From: Burkholderiales bacterium
Lineage (GTDB): Bacteria > Pseudomonadota > Gammaproteobacteria > Burkholderiales > Burkholderiaceae_C
Reading direction: 5' to 3'
Assembly (NCBI GenBank): GCA_016213205.1
Contig: JACRAZ010000077.1
Coordinates: 1-64,000 of the forward strand
Length of the DNA stretch: 64,000 nucleotides
Shown: in pieces, positions 45,012 through 54,866 of the stretch
Layout: each line of letters opens with the position of its first letter
Numbering within the stretch: the first letter of the stretch is position 1
Program-made: the position numbers and the translations under genes
The notes under the pieces: model-generated
What the model was told of the DNA's origin: nothing
Databases searched by the model: none
What the model saw: only the letters and a program-made list of their open reading frames with translations

Positions 45012-46558
45012 GGTCCCGCTGCGCCGGGCTTCGGCCTGGCCAGCGGCCACAGCAGCGCGATCAGCCCGATGAACGCGAAGGCCGAGACCAGGAAGATGTC
45101 GTCGGCCGCGCGCGTGAAGGCCTGCTGGTCGACCAGCCGGTTCAGCTGCAGCAGCACCTGATCGGGCGACAGCCCGGCCTGCGCCAGCTGCGCCGACGCC
45201 GCGGCCATCGGCCCGTTGCCGATGGCCAGGTGCTCGGCCAGGTGCGCGTGGTGCATCGCCGCGCGGTCCTCCCACACCGTGGTGGTGATCGAGGTGCCCA
45301 TGGCCCCGGCGGTGATGCGCACGAAGTTCGACAAGCCCGAGGCCGAGGCCATGCGCTCGGGCGGAATGCCGGCCAGCGTGAGCGTGGTCAGCGGGATGAA
45401 GAAGAAGGCCATCGCCGCGCCCTGCATCAGCGTGGGCAGCATGATGTGCCAGTAGTCGGTCTGGGTGGTGAACTGCGCGCGCAGCCACAGCACCAGCGCA
45501 AAGCCGAGGAAGGCGCAGGTGGCCATCCAGCGCGGATCCCAGGACGCCACCTTGCGGCCCGCCACCGGCGTGAGCAGGATCGCCAGCACGCCCACCGGCG
45601 CCAGCGCCATGCCGGCCGCGGTGGCCGTGTAGCCCATGTGCTGCTGCAGCCACAGCGGCAGCAACACCACGTTGCCGAAGAACAGCCCGTAGGCGATGGA
45701 CAGCGCCAGCGCGCCGAGTGCGAAGTTGCGCCGCCCGAACAGGCGCAGGTCCACCACCGGGTGCGCGTCGGTCAGCTCCCAGATCACCAGCACCACCAGG
45801 CACACCGCCGCCACGATGGCCAGCGCCACGATCTGCGGCGAGCCGAACCAGTCCAGCTCCTTGCCCTTGTCCAGCATCAGCTGCAGCGAGCCCACGCCCA
45901 GCACGAGCAGCGCCAGGCCGATGCGGTCGATCGGGAGCTTGCGGGTGGCTGTCTCGCGCCGCGCATACACCGCCCAGGTGACGAAGGCCGCGGCGAGGCC
46001 CACAGGCACGTTGATGTAGAAGATCCAGGGCCAGCTGATGTTGTCGGTGATCCAGCCCCCCAGCAGCGGCCCGGCCACCGGGGCCACCAGCGTGGTCATG
46101 CCCCACAGCGCGAGCGCGGTGCCCGCCTTCTCGCGCGGGTAGCTCGACAGCAGCAGTGTCTGCGACAGCGGGATCATCGGCCCGGCCACCAGCCCCTGCA
46201 GCACGCGCCCGGCCACCAGCAGTTCCAGCGTGGGCGCAAAACCGCAGAGCCAGGAGGTCAGCACGAACAGCAGCACGCTCATCGTGAACAGCCGCACCGC
46301 GCCGATGCGCTGCGTGAGCCAGCCGGTCAGCGGCACCGAGATCGCGTTGGCCACGCCGAAGCTGGTGATGACCCAGGTGCCCTGCGCCGGGCTGACGCCC
46401 AGGTCGCCGGCGATCGCGGGAATGGACACGTTGGCGATCGACGAATCGAGCACGTTCATGAACGTGGCGAGCGACAGCGCCAGGGTGCCGAGCACCAGCT
46501 GCCCGCCCTTGAGGGGCTGGAGCCCGCCGCCCCCGGCCGCCTTGTCCTGCGGGCCCAT
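45008..46558 (-). CDS. emrB: DHA2 family MFS multidrug efflux protein (EmrB)
   Basis: A 516-aa inner-membrane antiporter with 14 predicted segments. It begins with TLALSLATFMNVLDSSIANVSIPAIAGDLG, the DHA2 hallmark, and has motif C-like GPLLGGWITDNISWPWIFYINVPVG. It works with the EmrA adaptor encoded directly upstream (start overlaps the emrA stop by one base) and the outer-membrane factor before that, so drugs can cross both membranes. Probably induced through the marR gene at the head of the operon. Confidence 0.95.
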   Translation of the reverse strand: MGPQDKAAGGGGLQPLKGGQLVLGTLALSLATFMNVLDSSIANVSIPAIAGDLGVSPAQGTWVITSFGVANAISVPLTGWLTQRIGAVRLFTMSVLLFVLTSWLCGFAPTLELLVAGRVLQGLVAGPMIPLSQTLLLSSYPREKAGTALALWGMTTLVAPVAGPLLGGWITDNISWPWIFYINVPVGLAAAFVTWAVYARRETATRKLPIDRIGLALLVLGVGSLQLMLDKGKELDWFGSPQIVALAIVAAVCLVVLVIWELTDAHPVVDLRLFGRRNFALGALALSIAYGLFFGNVVLLPLWLQQHMGYTATAAGMALAPVGVLAILLTPVAGRKVASWDPRWMATCAFLGFALVLWLRAQFTTQTDYWHIMLPTLMQGAAMAFFFIPLTTLTLAGIPPERMASASGLSNFVRITAGAMGTSITTTVWEDRAAMHHAHLAEHLAIGNGPMAAASAQLAQAGLSPDQVLLQLNRLVDQQAFTRAADDIFLVSAFAFIGLIALLWPLARPKPGAAGP

Positions 46559-47775
46559 CAGCGCGCCGGCCGCGGCCGCCCGCCCAGGTTGGCACGCACG
46601 ATGCGCGCCACCTCGGCATCGGCCTCGCGGGCCAGCGCATCGAACACGGTGGTCTGCGCCACCGGCTGGGTGCGCGGCACGGCCGCCAGCGGGGGCCCCT
46701 CACCCTGGCTCACGTCCACCGTGGCTTCCATCGACAGGCCCACCCGCAGCGGGTGCGCGGCCAGCTCCTTCGGGTCGAGCCAGATGCGCACCGGCACCCG
46801 CTGCACCACCTTGATCCAGTTGCCGGTGGCGTTCTGGGCCGGCAGCAGCGCAAAGGCTGCGCCGGTGCCCGCCCCCAGCCCCGCCACCCGGCCGTGGTAC
46901 TGCACCTTGCGGCCGTACACATCGGCCACCAGCGTGGCGGGCTGGCCGATGCGCAGCTTGCGCAACTGGCCCTCCTTGAAGTTGGCATCGACCCAGAGCG
47001 TGTCCAGCGCCACCACGGTCATCAAGCTCGCGCCGGCGGCCACGCGCTGGCCGATCTGCACGCTGCGCCGCGCCACCACGCCCTCCAGCGGCGCCACGAG
47101 ATCGGCCCGCTTCACCGCCAGGAAGGCCTCGCGCACCCGCGCGGCCGCCCGCAGCACACCGGGGTGCTGCTCCACCGCGATGCCCTCGGTCATGCTCTGG
47201 TTGGAGGCCAGCTGCTCCTGCGCCGCGGCCAGCGCCGACTGCGCCGCCGCCACGCCGCTGCGCGCGGCCGCCAGCTGGGCCGTGGCATGGGCGAACTCCT
47301 CCTGCCCCACCGCGCCGCTGGCCAGCAGCGGCTGGCGGCGTGCCACGTCATCCTGTGCGCGGGCCTGCTCGGCCTGCATGCGGCCGACTTCGGCCTCGCG
47401 CAGCGCGATCTGCGCCTTCAAGGTGGCATTGTTGGCGTACAGCGTGCGCACCTCGCGCACGGTCTGGGCCAGCTGGGCCTGGGCCTGGTCCAGCGCCAGT
47501 TGCGCATCGGCCGGGTCCAGGCGCACCAGCGGCTGGCCGGCCTTCACCGTGTCGGTGTCGTCGGCATGGATCGCGACAACGGTGCCGGCCACCTGCGGCG
47601 TGATGAGCACCACGTTGCCCTGCACGTAGGCGTTGTCGGTGCTCTCGACGCGGCTGGCCGCCAGCGCCCACCAGGCGCCCCAGGCCAGGCCGGCGACGAC
47701 GACCACGCCCGCCACGATGGCCAGGGCCTTGCGGCGGGTGGCCGGGGCGGCCACGGGAGCTTGGGCGATGTTCAT
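46558..47775 (-). CDS. emrA: EmrA/HlyD family membrane fusion protein
   Basis: A 405-aa periplasmic adaptor. One transmembrane segment at residues 17-38, then STDNAYVQGNVVLITPQVAGTV, the EmrA signature at the start of the biotinyl-lipoyl half. A long coiled-coil hairpin covers about residues 95-215 and a second lipoyl/beta-barrel part follows (LVAPLEGVVARRSVQIGQRV, LWVDANFKEGQL). It bridges EmrB to the NodT-type channel. The start overlaps the upstream channel gene's stop by 4 bp. Confidence 0.95.
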   Translation of the reverse strand: MNIAQAPVAAPATRRKALAIVAGVVVVAGLAWGAWWALAASRVESTDNAYVQGNVVLITPQVAGTVVAIHADDTDTVKAGQPLVRLDPADAQLALDQAQAQLAQTVREVRTLYANNATLKAQIALREAEVGRMQAEQARAQDDVARRQPLLASGAVGQEEFAHATAQLAAARSGVAAAQSALAAAQEQLASNQSMTEGIAVEQHPGVLRAAARVREAFLAVKRADLVAPLEGVVARRSVQIGQRVAAGASLMTVVALDTLWVDANFKEGQLRKLRIGQPATLVADVYGRKVQYHGRVAGLGAGTGAAFALLPAQNATGNWIKVVQRVPVRIWLDPKELAAHPLRVGLSMEATVDVSQGEGPPLAAVPRTQPVAQTTVFDALAREADAEVARIVRANLGGRPRPAR

Positions 47776-49262
47776 GGGCGTGTGCTCTCAGGAAGCGCCG
47801 CGGGGGCAGCCGCGGCGGCATGGGCGGGGCGGGTCGCCGGCCCGGCATCGGACCAGCCGCCGCCGAGCGCGCGCATCAGCGCAATGCGGGCGTCCAGCGC
47901 CCGGGCCTGCAGGTCCACGCCCAGGCGGCGCTGGGCCAGCACCGAGGTTTCGGCGCTCAGCACGGTGAGGAAGGTGCCCAGCCCGGCGCGGTAGCGCAAC
48001 TGGGCCAGCTCGTAGGCGCTTTCGGCCGCGGCCTGGGCCTGGGCCTGTTCCTGCCGCTGCCGATCGAGCGACTGGAGCGAGGTGCCGGCATCGGCCACCT
48101 CGCGCAGCGCTTCCAGCAGCGCGCCGTTGTAGGCGGCGATCGCGGCGTCCAGGTCGGCGCCGCGGCCCTGCAGCTGGGCGCGCAGCCGGCCACCATCGAA
48201 CAGCGGCAGCCGCAGCGCGGGGCCGAAGCCGATGTTGCGGCTGCCCAGTTGCAGCAGCTGGTCCAGGCCGATCGACGACAAGCCGATGAAGCCGACCAGG
48301 TTCACGTCCGGATAGAACTGGGCCCGCGCCGCGGCCACGTCCTGCAAGGCAGCCTCCACGCGCCAGCGAGCGGCCACGATGTCGGCACGGCGGCCCAGCA
48401 GGTCGGCGCCCAGGCGTGCCGGCAACGGCCCGGCCTGCAGCGGCGCCAGGGCGGGCTGCAGCGTGGCCAACGCCCCGGGCGGCTGCCCGCTCAGGCTGGC
48501 CAGTTGATGGCGCGCCAGCGAGATCTGCTCCTCCAGCGCCTCGATCTGCTGGCGCGCCTCGGGCAGCGTGGCCTCGGCCTGGCGCAGTTCAACCCGGGTG
48601 TCGAAACCGGCCTGCACACGCTGGCGCGTGAGGCCCAGCATGGCCTCGCGCTGCGCCAGCGCGCGCACGGCCACCTCACGCTGGCCGATCAGGCTCGACA
48701 GGCCCACCCAGGCCTGCGCCACCCGCCCGGCCAGCAGCACACGGGCGGCCGCCAGCTCGGCCGACGCGGCGCGCTGCTGGCCCAGGGCGGCCTCCAACGC
48801 CGCGCCATGGCGGCCGAAGAAGTCGAGCTCGAGCACGCCACTGGCCTGCAGCGTGGCGCTGCTGCGCTGGCTGCCGGCCAACGGTGGCGGGTACAGGCCG
48901 TGCTCGGGGTAGCGCTGGCGGCTCAGGTCCAGGCCCAGGCCGGCCTGCGGGCCATGGGCCGCGGCCACCGCCTGTGCCGCGGCCTCGGCCCGCGCCAGGC
49001 GCGCAGCCACGGCCTGCAGGCTGGGTTGGCCCGCGAGCGCGCGTTCCACCAGCGCGTCGAGCGCCGGGTCGCCCAGGCTGCGCCACCACTGTTCGGGCAC
49101 CACGGGCAGCGAAGCCTCGGCCGCCAGCCCCAGCGCGGCGGGCGTGGCCATCGGCAAGGGCGTGCGGGCGGGGCCGGGGCTGGCGCAGCCGGCCACCAGC
49201 GCCATGCCGGCCAGCAGGGCCTCCAGGGCCCGGCGGCGCGGCGCGTCGGCGGGCGGGCTCAT
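47772..49262 (-). CDS. NodT family outer-membrane efflux lipoprotein
   Basis: A 496-aa outer-membrane factor of the TolC/NodT type. The signal peptide ends in a lipobox LVAGC, so it is a lipoprotein. Two related OEP halves are seen, with SLGDPALDALVERALAGQPSL near the start and RRADIVAARWRVEAALQDVAAARAQFYPDVNL in the second half, plus long heptad helices. It forms the exit duct for EmrAB. ATG 49262 overlaps the marR stop by 4 bp; the open frame further upstream runs inside marR and is not used. Confidence 0.95.
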   Translation of the reverse strand: MSPPADAPRRRALEALLAGMALVAGCASPGPARTPLPMATPAALGLAAEASLPVVPEQWWRSLGDPALDALVERALAGQPSLQAVAARLARAEAAAQAVAAAHGPQAGLGLDLSRQRYPEHGLYPPPLAGSQRSSATLQASGVLELDFFGRHGAALEAALGQQRAASAELAAARVLLAGRVAQAWVGLSSLIGQREVAVRALAQREAMLGLTRQRVQAGFDTRVELRQAEATLPEARQQIEALEEQISLARHQLASLSGQPPGALATLQPALAPLQAGPLPARLGADLLGRRADIVAARWRVEAALQDVAAARAQFYPDVNLVGFIGLSSIGLDQLLQLGSRNIGFGPALRLPLFDGGRLRAQLQGRGADLDAAIAAYNGALLEALREVADAGTSLQSLDRQRQEQAQAQAAAESAYELAQLRYRAGLGTFLTVLSAETSVLAQRRLGVDLQARALDARIALMRALGGGWSDAGPATRPAHAAAAAPAALPESTRP

Positions 49263-49750
49263 TCGGCCTCCTTGGTGTCGCGCAGCAGGTCGCCATTGGC
49301 CACCACGCGCTGCAGCAGCTCGATGAGCGTTGTCCACTCGGCACGGGTGAAGCCGGCCAGGTGGGCATTGAACACCTCGGCCAGCACGGTGGGCACCACC
49401 TTGGACAGCTCCCGCCCCTCGGGCGTGAGCTCGAGTTTCACCACGCGCCGGTCCTGCTGCGAGCGCACGCGCCGCAGCAGGCCCTTGGCCTCCAGCCGGT
49501 CGAGCGCGCGGGTCACGGCGCCGGGGTCCAGGCTCACGTCGCGGGCCAGCTCGGCCATCGTGCTGCAATCGCCCCGGGCCAGCTTGTACAGCGGCACCCA
49601 CTGCGCGTGGGTGAGGTCGTGGGGCGCCAGCCGCCGGTCCACCTGCAGCAGGATGGACTGGCTGGCCCGCTTGGTGAGCAGGCCCACGCTCTCTTCCGCA
49701 CGCAAGGCCTCGGGCCGGTAGAAGTGCGCTGCCTTGGCCGGTGCTTTCAT
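49259..49750 (-). CDS. MarR family transcriptional regulator
   Basis: A 163-aa dimeric winged-helix repressor. LTHAQWVPLYKLARGDCSTMAELARDVSLDPGAVTRALDRLEAKGLL is the HTH and DPRD-type wing follows (RRVRSQQDRRVVKLELTPEG). It heads the marR-nodT-emrA-emrB operon and probably represses it until a drug or phenolic ligand binds. Candidate operators are palindromes just upstream. All four genes overlap by 1-4 bp, so the operon is tightly coupled. Confidence 0.95.
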   Translation of the reverse strand: MKAPAKAAHFYRPEALRAEESVGLLTKRASQSILLQVDRRLAPHDLTHAQWVPLYKLARGDCSTMAELARDVSLDPGAVTRALDRLEAKGLLRRVRSQQDRRVVKLELTPEGRELSKVVPTVLAEVFNAHLAGFTRAEWTTLIELLQRVVANGDLLRDTKEAE

Positions 49751-49763
49751 GCCAGGATATTAT

Positions 49764-49789
49764 TTGCCTAGACAATGATTGTCATGACA
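49764..49789 (-). promoter_or_regulatory. Candidate MarR operators upstream of the efflux operon
   Basis: Two palindromes lie 14-39 bp before the marR start: TTGCCTAGACAA at 49764-49775 (one mismatched pair) and a perfect TGTCATGACA at 49780-49789. Their centres are 15 bp apart. This A/T-containing patch stands out from the G/C-rich surroundings and is where an autoregulated MarR promoter is expected. Binding is inferred. Confidence 0.55.
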
Positions 49790-49952
49790 GTTGTTGAATA
49801 GGCCAGCATCACACGGGGGCATTGCCGGGCGCCCTCTAAACTGCCGGCATGGTGTTCTCCCACTCACGTCGTCCGCAGTCCCCTGGGGCCCAGAGGCCCG
49901 CCTTCGTGGTGCCGGGGGCGTTCAGCACCACCGCAACGGCGGGGCGGGCCTG

Positions 49953-51746
49953 ATGAGCACCGCCACCGACCGCCCGGCATCGGCAACACCGCGTTCGCTG
50001 TCCGGCCTCGGGCCCTTCCTGCGGCCCTACCGGGGCCGCATCGCACTGGCGCTGTTGTTCCTGGTGATGGCCGCCATCAGCACGCTGCTGTTTCCCATCG
50101 CGCTGAAATCGCTGATCGATCAAGGCGTGATCGCCGCCGACCCCGGCGCCCGCGTGATGGCCCTGCGCGAGCACTTCCTCGCGCTGTTCTCGGTGGGTGC
50201 CGCACTGGGCCTGTTCTCGGCGTTGCGCTTCTACATGGTCACCTGGCTCGGCGAGCGTGTCACCGCCGACCTGCGCAACGCGGTGTATGCGCACGTGGTG
50301 CAGCAGAGCCCCGAGTTCTTCGAGACCACCGCCACCGGCGAGGTGCTCAGCCGCCTCACCACCGACACCACGCTGGTGCAGACGGTGGTGGGCTCCAGCC
50401 TCAGCATGGGCCTGCGCAACGCGGTGATGGGCATCGGCGCGCTGCTGATGCTGGTGGTGACCAACCCCTACGTGATGACGCAGGTGCTGGGCATCCTGGT
50501 GCTGGTGGTGCTGCCCAGCCTGTACTTCGGGCGCCGCGTGCGCAAGCTCAGCCGCGCCAGCCAGGACCGCGTGGCCGATTCCAGCGCCATCGCGGCCGAG
50601 GTGCTGAACGCGATCCCGGTGGTGCAGAGCTACGTGCAGGAAGGGCACGAGGCGCGGCGCTTCGCGCGATCGACCGAAAACGCGTTCGAGACCGCCCGCC
50701 GCCGCACCCGGGTGCGCTCGTTCCTGGTGGCCTTCATCATCACCGCCACCTTCGGCGCGCTGCTGTGGGGCCTGTACCAGGGCACGCAGGCGGTGATGGC
50801 CGGGCACATCAGCGCCGGCCACCTGGGCCAGACGGTGGTGCTGGTGATCATCCTGGTCTCCAGCGTCGCGGTGCTGTCCGAGGTGTACGGCGACCTGCTG
50901 CGCGCGGCCGGCGCCACCGAGCGCCTGATGGAGCTGCTGGCGGCACGCTCGCCGGTGGCCGACCCCGCCACGCCGCGCGCCCTGCCGCCGGCGCGCGGTG
51001 GCTCCTCGGTGCAGCTGGACGACGTGGTGTTCCACTACCCCTCGCGCCCCGCCCAGGCCGCGCTGCGCCACGTGAGCCTGCGCGTGGCCCCGGGCGAGAC
51101 CGTGGCGCTGGTGGGCCCCAGCGGCGCCGGCAAGAGCACGGTGCTGCAACTGCTGCTGCGCTACTACGATGCAAGCGCGGGCCGCATCCTGGTGGACGGC
51201 GTGCCGGTCACCGACGCCTCGCTGGCCGCGCTGCGCGCGCGCATCGGCATCGTGCCGCAGGACTCCACCATCTTCTCCACCAGCGCGATGGAGAACATCC
51301 GCTACGGCCGCCCCGAGGCGAGTGACGACGAGGTCATCGCCGCCGCCCGCGCCGCCTTCGCGCACGACTTCATCAGCGCGCTGCCGGAGGGCTACCACAC
51401 CTTCCTGGGTGAACGCGGCGTGCGCCTGTCCGGCGGGCAGCGCCAGCGCATCAGCATCGCCCGCGCGATGCTGAAGAACCCGCCGCTGCTGCTGCTGGAC
51501 GAAGCCACCAGCGCACTCGACGCCGAGAGCGAACGCATGGTGCAGGCCGCGCTCGAATCGGCGATGGCCGACCGCACCACGATCGTCATCGCGCACCGCC
51601 TGGCCACGGTGCTGAAGGCCGACCGCATCGTCGTGCTCGAGGCCGGCCGCATCGTCGACATCGGCACCCACGACGAGCTGGTGGCGCGCGGCGGGCTCTA
51701 CGCGCGCCTGGCGGCGATGCAGTTCGGCCTGGAAGAAGCCGCCTGA
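49953..51746 (+). CDS. ABC exporter, fused membrane and ATPase domains (MsbA-like)
   Basis: A 597-aa half-transporter that would act as a dimer. Six transmembrane segments are spread over residues 25-320, then the ATPase: Walker [10 protein letters not shown], signature LSGGQRQR, Walker [13 protein letters not shown] and switch His in IAHRLAT. It is like MsbA/BmrA-type exporters of lipids or drugs; the substrate is unknown. ATG 49953 ([15 protein letters not shown]) is used since the in-frame sequence before it is not conserved-looking. thyA follows 47 bp later. Confidence 0.93.
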   Translation: MSTATDRPASATPRSLSGLGPFLRPYRGRIALALLFLVMAAISTLLFPIALKSLIDQGVIAADPGARVMALREHFLALFSVGAALGLFSALRFYMVTWLGERVTADLRNAVYAHVVQQSPEFFETTATGEVLSRLTTDTTLVQTVVGSSLSMGLRNAVMGIGALLMLVVTNPYVMTQVLGILVLVVLPSLYFGRRVRKLSRASQDRVADSSAIAAEVLNAIPVVQSYVQEGHEARRFARSTENAFETARRRTRVRSFLVAFIITATFGALLWGLYQGTQAVMAGHISAGHLGQTVVLVIILVSSVAVLSEVYGDLLRAAGATERLMELLAARSPVADPATPRALPPARGGSSVQLDDVVFHYPSRPAQAALRHVSLRVAPGETVALVGPSGAGKSTVLQLLLRYYDASAGRILVDGVPVTDASLAALRARIGIVPQDSTIFSTSAMENIRYGRPEASDDEVIAAARAAFAHDFISALPEGYHTFLGERGVRLSGGQRQRISIARAMLKNPPLLLLDEATSALDAESERMVQAALESAMADRTTIVIAHRLATVLKADRIVVLEAGRIVDIGTHDELVARGGLYARLAAMQFGLEEAA

Positions 51747-51793
51747 GCCCGGTGCCCCCCGATAATCGCCGCCTGTTCCGACCGCCGCCGCCC

Positions 51794-52615
51794 ATGAACA
51801 CGCCCGCCCCCCGCCCGGTTCGCAGCCAGTACGAAGACTTCATGCGCCACGTGTTCGAGCACGGCGTGGCCAAGGGCGACCGCACCGGCACCGGCACGCG
51901 CAGCGTGTTCGGCCACCAGATGCGCTTCGACCTGGCCGAGGGCTTCCCGCTGGTCACCACCAAGAAGGTGTTCCTGAAGGCCATCATCGTGGAACTGCTG
52001 TGGTTCCTGCGCGGCGACAGCAACGTCAAGTGGCTGCAGGAACGCGGCTGCACCATCTGGGACGAATGGGCCGGCGCCGATGGCGAGCTGGGCCCCGTGT
52101 ACGGTGTGCAGTGGCGCAGCTGGCCCACGCCCGAGGGCGGCCACATCGACCAGATCGCCGAGGTGGTGCAGCAGCTCAAGACCAACCCCGATTCGCGCCG
52201 CATCATCGTGAGCGCCTGGAACGTGGCCGATCTGTCGAAGATGGCGCTGATGCCCTGCCATGCGTTCTTCCAGTTCTACGTCGCCAACGGGAAGCTCAGC
52301 TGCCAGCTCTACCAGCGCAGCGCCGACATCTTCCTGGGCGTGCCCTTCAACATCGCGAGTTATGCGCTGCTCACCCACATGCTGGCGCAGCAGTGCGATC
52401 TGGACGTGGGCGAGTTCATCTGGACCGGCGGCGACTGCCACATCTACGACAACCATGTCGAGCAGGTGCGCACGCAGCTGGCGCGCACGCCCTACCCCTA
52501 CCCGGTGCTGAACATCAAGCGCCGGCCGGCCTCGATCTTCGACTACGTGTACGAGGACTTCGAGGTGCTGAGCTACCTGCACCACGAGGCCATCAAGGCC
52601 CCGGTGGCGGTGTGA
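51794..52615 (+). CDS. thyA: Thymidylate synthase
   Basis: Methylates dUMP to dTMP with methylenetetrahydrofolate, giving dihydrofolate. 273 aa, near E. coli length. Residues 1-10 are a short extra start, then [28 protein letters not shown] and [13 protein letters not shown]. The catalytic Cys is C155 in [13 protein letters not shown], and [19 protein letters not shown] binds the nucleotide. folA starts 13 bp after it and recycles the dihydrofolate produced, the classic thyA-folA pair. Confidence 0.98.
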   Translation: MNTPAPRPVRSQYEDFMRHVFEHGVAKGDRTGTGTRSVFGHQMRFDLAEGFPLVTTKKVFLKAIIVELLWFLRGDSNVKWLQERGCTIWDEWAGADGELGPVYGVQWRSWPTPEGGHIDQIAEVVQQLKTNPDSRRIIVSAWNVADLSKMALMPCHAFFQFYVANGKLSCQLYQRSADIFLGVPFNIASYALLTHMLAQQCDLDVGEFIWTGGDCHIYDNHVEQVRTQLARTPYPYPVLNIKRRPASIFDYVYEDFEVLSYLHHEAIKAPVAV

Positions 52616-52628
52616 GCGGCGCCGCACG

Positions 52629-53135
52629 ATGAGCCAGCAGCGCACGCTCGCTCTGATCGCCGCGGTGGCGCGCAACGGCGCCATCGGCCACGGCAACCAG
52701 CTGCTGTGGCGCCTGCCCGAAGACATGCGCCACTTCCGCGCACAGACCATGGGCTGCCCGGTGATCATGGGCCGCAAGACCTGGGATTCGGTGCCCGAGC
52801 GCTTCCGCCCGTTGCCGGGCCGGCAGAACATCGTCGTCACCCGCCAGCCGCAGTGGTCGGCGCCCGGGGCGCTGGTCGTCCACACCCTGGATGAAGCGCT
52901 GGCCGCGGCCGCCGATGCGCCGCGCGTGTTCGTGATCGGCGGCGGCGAGCTCTACGCAGCCGCCCTGCCCCGCGTCGACGAGCTGGTGCTGACCGAGATC
53001 GACGCCGATTTCACCGGCGACATCCACTTCCCCGCCTGGGACCGCAACGCCTTCACCGAGCAGCAGCGCGAGCGTCACCATGCCGCCGCGCCGAACGACT
53101 TCGACTTCTCGTTCGTGACCTACCGGCGGCGTTGA
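52629..53135 (+). CDS. folA: Dihydrofolate reductase
   Basis: Reduces dihydrofolate to tetrahydrofolate with NADPH; the target of trimethoprim. 168 aa, usual length. IAAVARNGAIGHGNQLLWRLPEDMRHF holds the active-site loop (Asp28-equivalent in PEDM), VIMGRKTWDSVP binds NADPH, then RPLPGRQNIVVTR and FVIGGGELY. It directly follows thyA, so both steps of the thymidylate cycle are co-expressed. Confidence 0.98.
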   Translation: MSQQRTLALIAAVARNGAIGHGNQLLWRLPEDMRHFRAQTMGCPVIMGRKTWDSVPERFRPLPGRQNIVVTRQPQWSAPGALVVHTLDEALAAAADAPRVFVIGGGELYAAALPRVDELVLTEIDADFTGDIHFPAWDRNAFTEQQRERHHAAAPNDFDFSFVTYRRR

Positions 53136-53239
53136 GCGCGCGTGGCGCCGGCCCCGGCGCCGAATTGCCTACACTGCCAACCGGCCGCAGCAGAGCCCCC
53201 CAGGGGCCGCGGCCGTTCACGTCACCAGGGAGGAAAACC

Positions 53240-53998
53240 ATGCCATTCGTCGGACTCGGCCTGCACGTGCTGGTCGCCTTGTTCTTCGCGGTGCACGCGG
53301 TGCGCACCGGCCAGCAAACCTACTGGCTGTTCATCCTGTTCTCGTTTCCGCTGCTGGGCAGCATCGTCTACTTCATGGCGATCTACCTGCCCAACTCGCG
53401 CCTCGAACGCCGGGCCCGGCGCGTGGTGGCGGGTGCCATGAAGGCACTCGACCCCACCCGCGAGCTGCGCGAGGCGCAGGCCGCGTTCGAAGACACCCCC
53501 ACCGCCCAGAACCAGATGCGCCTGGCCGCGGCCCAGCTCGAGGCCGGTGCAGCCGAACACGCGGCCGCCAGCTACGAAGCCTGCCTGCGCGGCCCCTTCG
53601 CCGCCGACCCCGAGATCCGCCTTGGTGCCGCCCGGGCCTGCGAGGCCTGCGGTCGGCATGCCCAGGCGGTGCAGCACCTGCAGGCCATCCGCACCGAACA
53701 GCCGGGGTTCCGCACCGAGGCCGTGTCGCTGCTGCTGGCCCGCGCGCTGGCCGGCGCGGGCGAGGCCACGCTGGCGCGCGCCGAGTTCGAATCCGCAGTG
53801 GCGCGCTTCGGCAGCTTCGAATCGCGCGCCGAGTACGCGATCTGGGCCGCGCAGGCCGGCGAGCGCGCCATCGCCACCCGCCTGCATGCCGAGATCGAGC
53901 ACGCCACGCGGCGCTGGAACCGCCACACCCATGAACTCAACGCGGCGCTGATGCGCCGGCTGCGCGAGGCCTACGCCAGGCTCGAAGCGCCGGGTTGA
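53240..53998 (+). CDS. Membrane-anchored TPR-like protein
   Basis: A 252-aa protein with two hydrophobic segments near the N-terminus (residues 3-21 and 27-47, with FSFPLLGSIVYFMAIYLP) and a helical repeat region after about residue 75 (AQNQMRLAAAQLEAGAAEHAAASYEACLRG, CEACGRHAQAVQHLQAI) that looks like tetratricopeptide repeats. A GGGAGG site stands shortly before ATG 53240. It is probably a scaffold at the inner membrane. It precedes the MlaE/MCE genes by 63 bp and might serve the same envelope function; I do not know a specific role. Confidence 0.8.
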   Translation: MPFVGLGLHVLVALFFAVHAVRTGQQTYWLFILFSFPLLGSIVYFMAIYLPNSRLERRARRVVAGAMKALDPTRELREAQAAFEDTPTAQNQMRLAAAQLEAGAAEHAAASYEACLRGPFAADPEIRLGAARACEACGRHAQAVQHLQAIRTEQPGFRTEAVSLLLARALAGAGEATLARAEFESAVARFGSFESRAEYAIWAAQAGERAIATRLHAEIEHATRRWNRHTHELNAALMRRLREAYARLEAPG

Positions 53999-54061
53999 CC
54001 GGGCGCGGGCTGCCCACGCGGCGGCAGGCGGGTGCCCGATGGCGGCGCCTATGATCCCGGC

Positions 54062-54856
54062 ATGAACGCGCCCGTGCCGCCGCTGCAGCCCCCCACCGGC
54101 CCATGGCTGGCGCGGGCGGGGTTGCGCTGGTGGCGCATGCTGCGCTTCGTGGCGCTGATGCTGGCGCTGTCCCTCAGCCGCAGCAGCTACCGCGGCGCGC
54201 TGTGGCCGCTGCTGGCGCGCCAGATCGTCAGTGCCACGGTGCCCAACCTGCTGTGGTTCGTGCTGCTGGCGGCGCTGGCCAGCCTGGTGATCACCCGCAT
54301 CGTGGTCGTCACCGCGCTGAGCTACGGCCTGTCGCGCTTTGCGCTGGAAATGGTGATCCGGGTGCTGGTGCTGGAGCTCATCCCGCTGGCGGCGGCGTTT
54401 TTCGTCGCCATCCGTTACGCCTTGCCGGCAGGGGCCGAGATCGCCCGCATGCGCCGGCTCGGCGAGCTCGATGCGCTGCGCCAGCAGGGCCTGGACCCGG
54501 CCCAGCACGCGCTGCTGCCGCGCGTGCTGGCGGGCGTGTTCGCGGTGCTCACGCTGGCGGCGGCGGCCGGCCTGGTGGCGCTGCTGTTGGCCTACGTGGT
54601 GGCGCACGGCCTCTCGCCCTGGGGCGTGCCCGGTTATGTGCGCACCGTGGGCCAGGTGCTCAGCCCCACGGTGGCGCTGGTCTTCATGCTCAAGACACTG
54701 TTCTTCAGCATCGCGGTGGCGTTGATCCCACCCGCCTCGGCCATGGCCGACACCCCGCGCCGCGGCCGCACCGGTCCCGAGCTGCAGGGCCTGTTCCGCA
54801 TGCTCGCCGTGATGGTGCTGGTGGAGCTGGGTTCGCTGATGGTCAACTACATTTGA
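54062..54856 (+). CDS. MlaE family ABC transporter permease
   Basis: A 264-aa inner-membrane protein of the MlaE/YrbE group, which carries phospholipids or other lipids between the membranes with an MCE protein. The core has RFALEMVIRVLVLELIPLAAAFFVAIR (the coupling and first helices) and VGQVLSPTVALVFMLKTLFFSIAVALIPPA near the end. MCE-domain and lipoprotein genes follow, 10 bp and then 4 bp overlap. No ATPase gene of the MlaF type is in this group, so the ATPase must come from elsewhere. Confidence 0.9.
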   Translation: MNAPVPPLQPPTGPWLARAGLRWWRMLRFVALMLALSLSRSSYRGALWPLLARQIVSATVPNLLWFVLLAALASLVITRIVVVTALSYGLSRFALEMVIRVLVLELIPLAAAFFVAIRYALPAGAEIARMRRLGELDALRQQGLDPAQHALLPRVLAGVFAVLTLAAAAGLVALLLAYVVAHGLSPWGVPGYVRTVGQVLSPTVALVFMLKTLFFSIAVALIPPASAMADTPRRGRTGPELQGLFRMLAVMVLVELGSLMVNYI

Positions 54857-54866
54857 AGCGCCCGCC

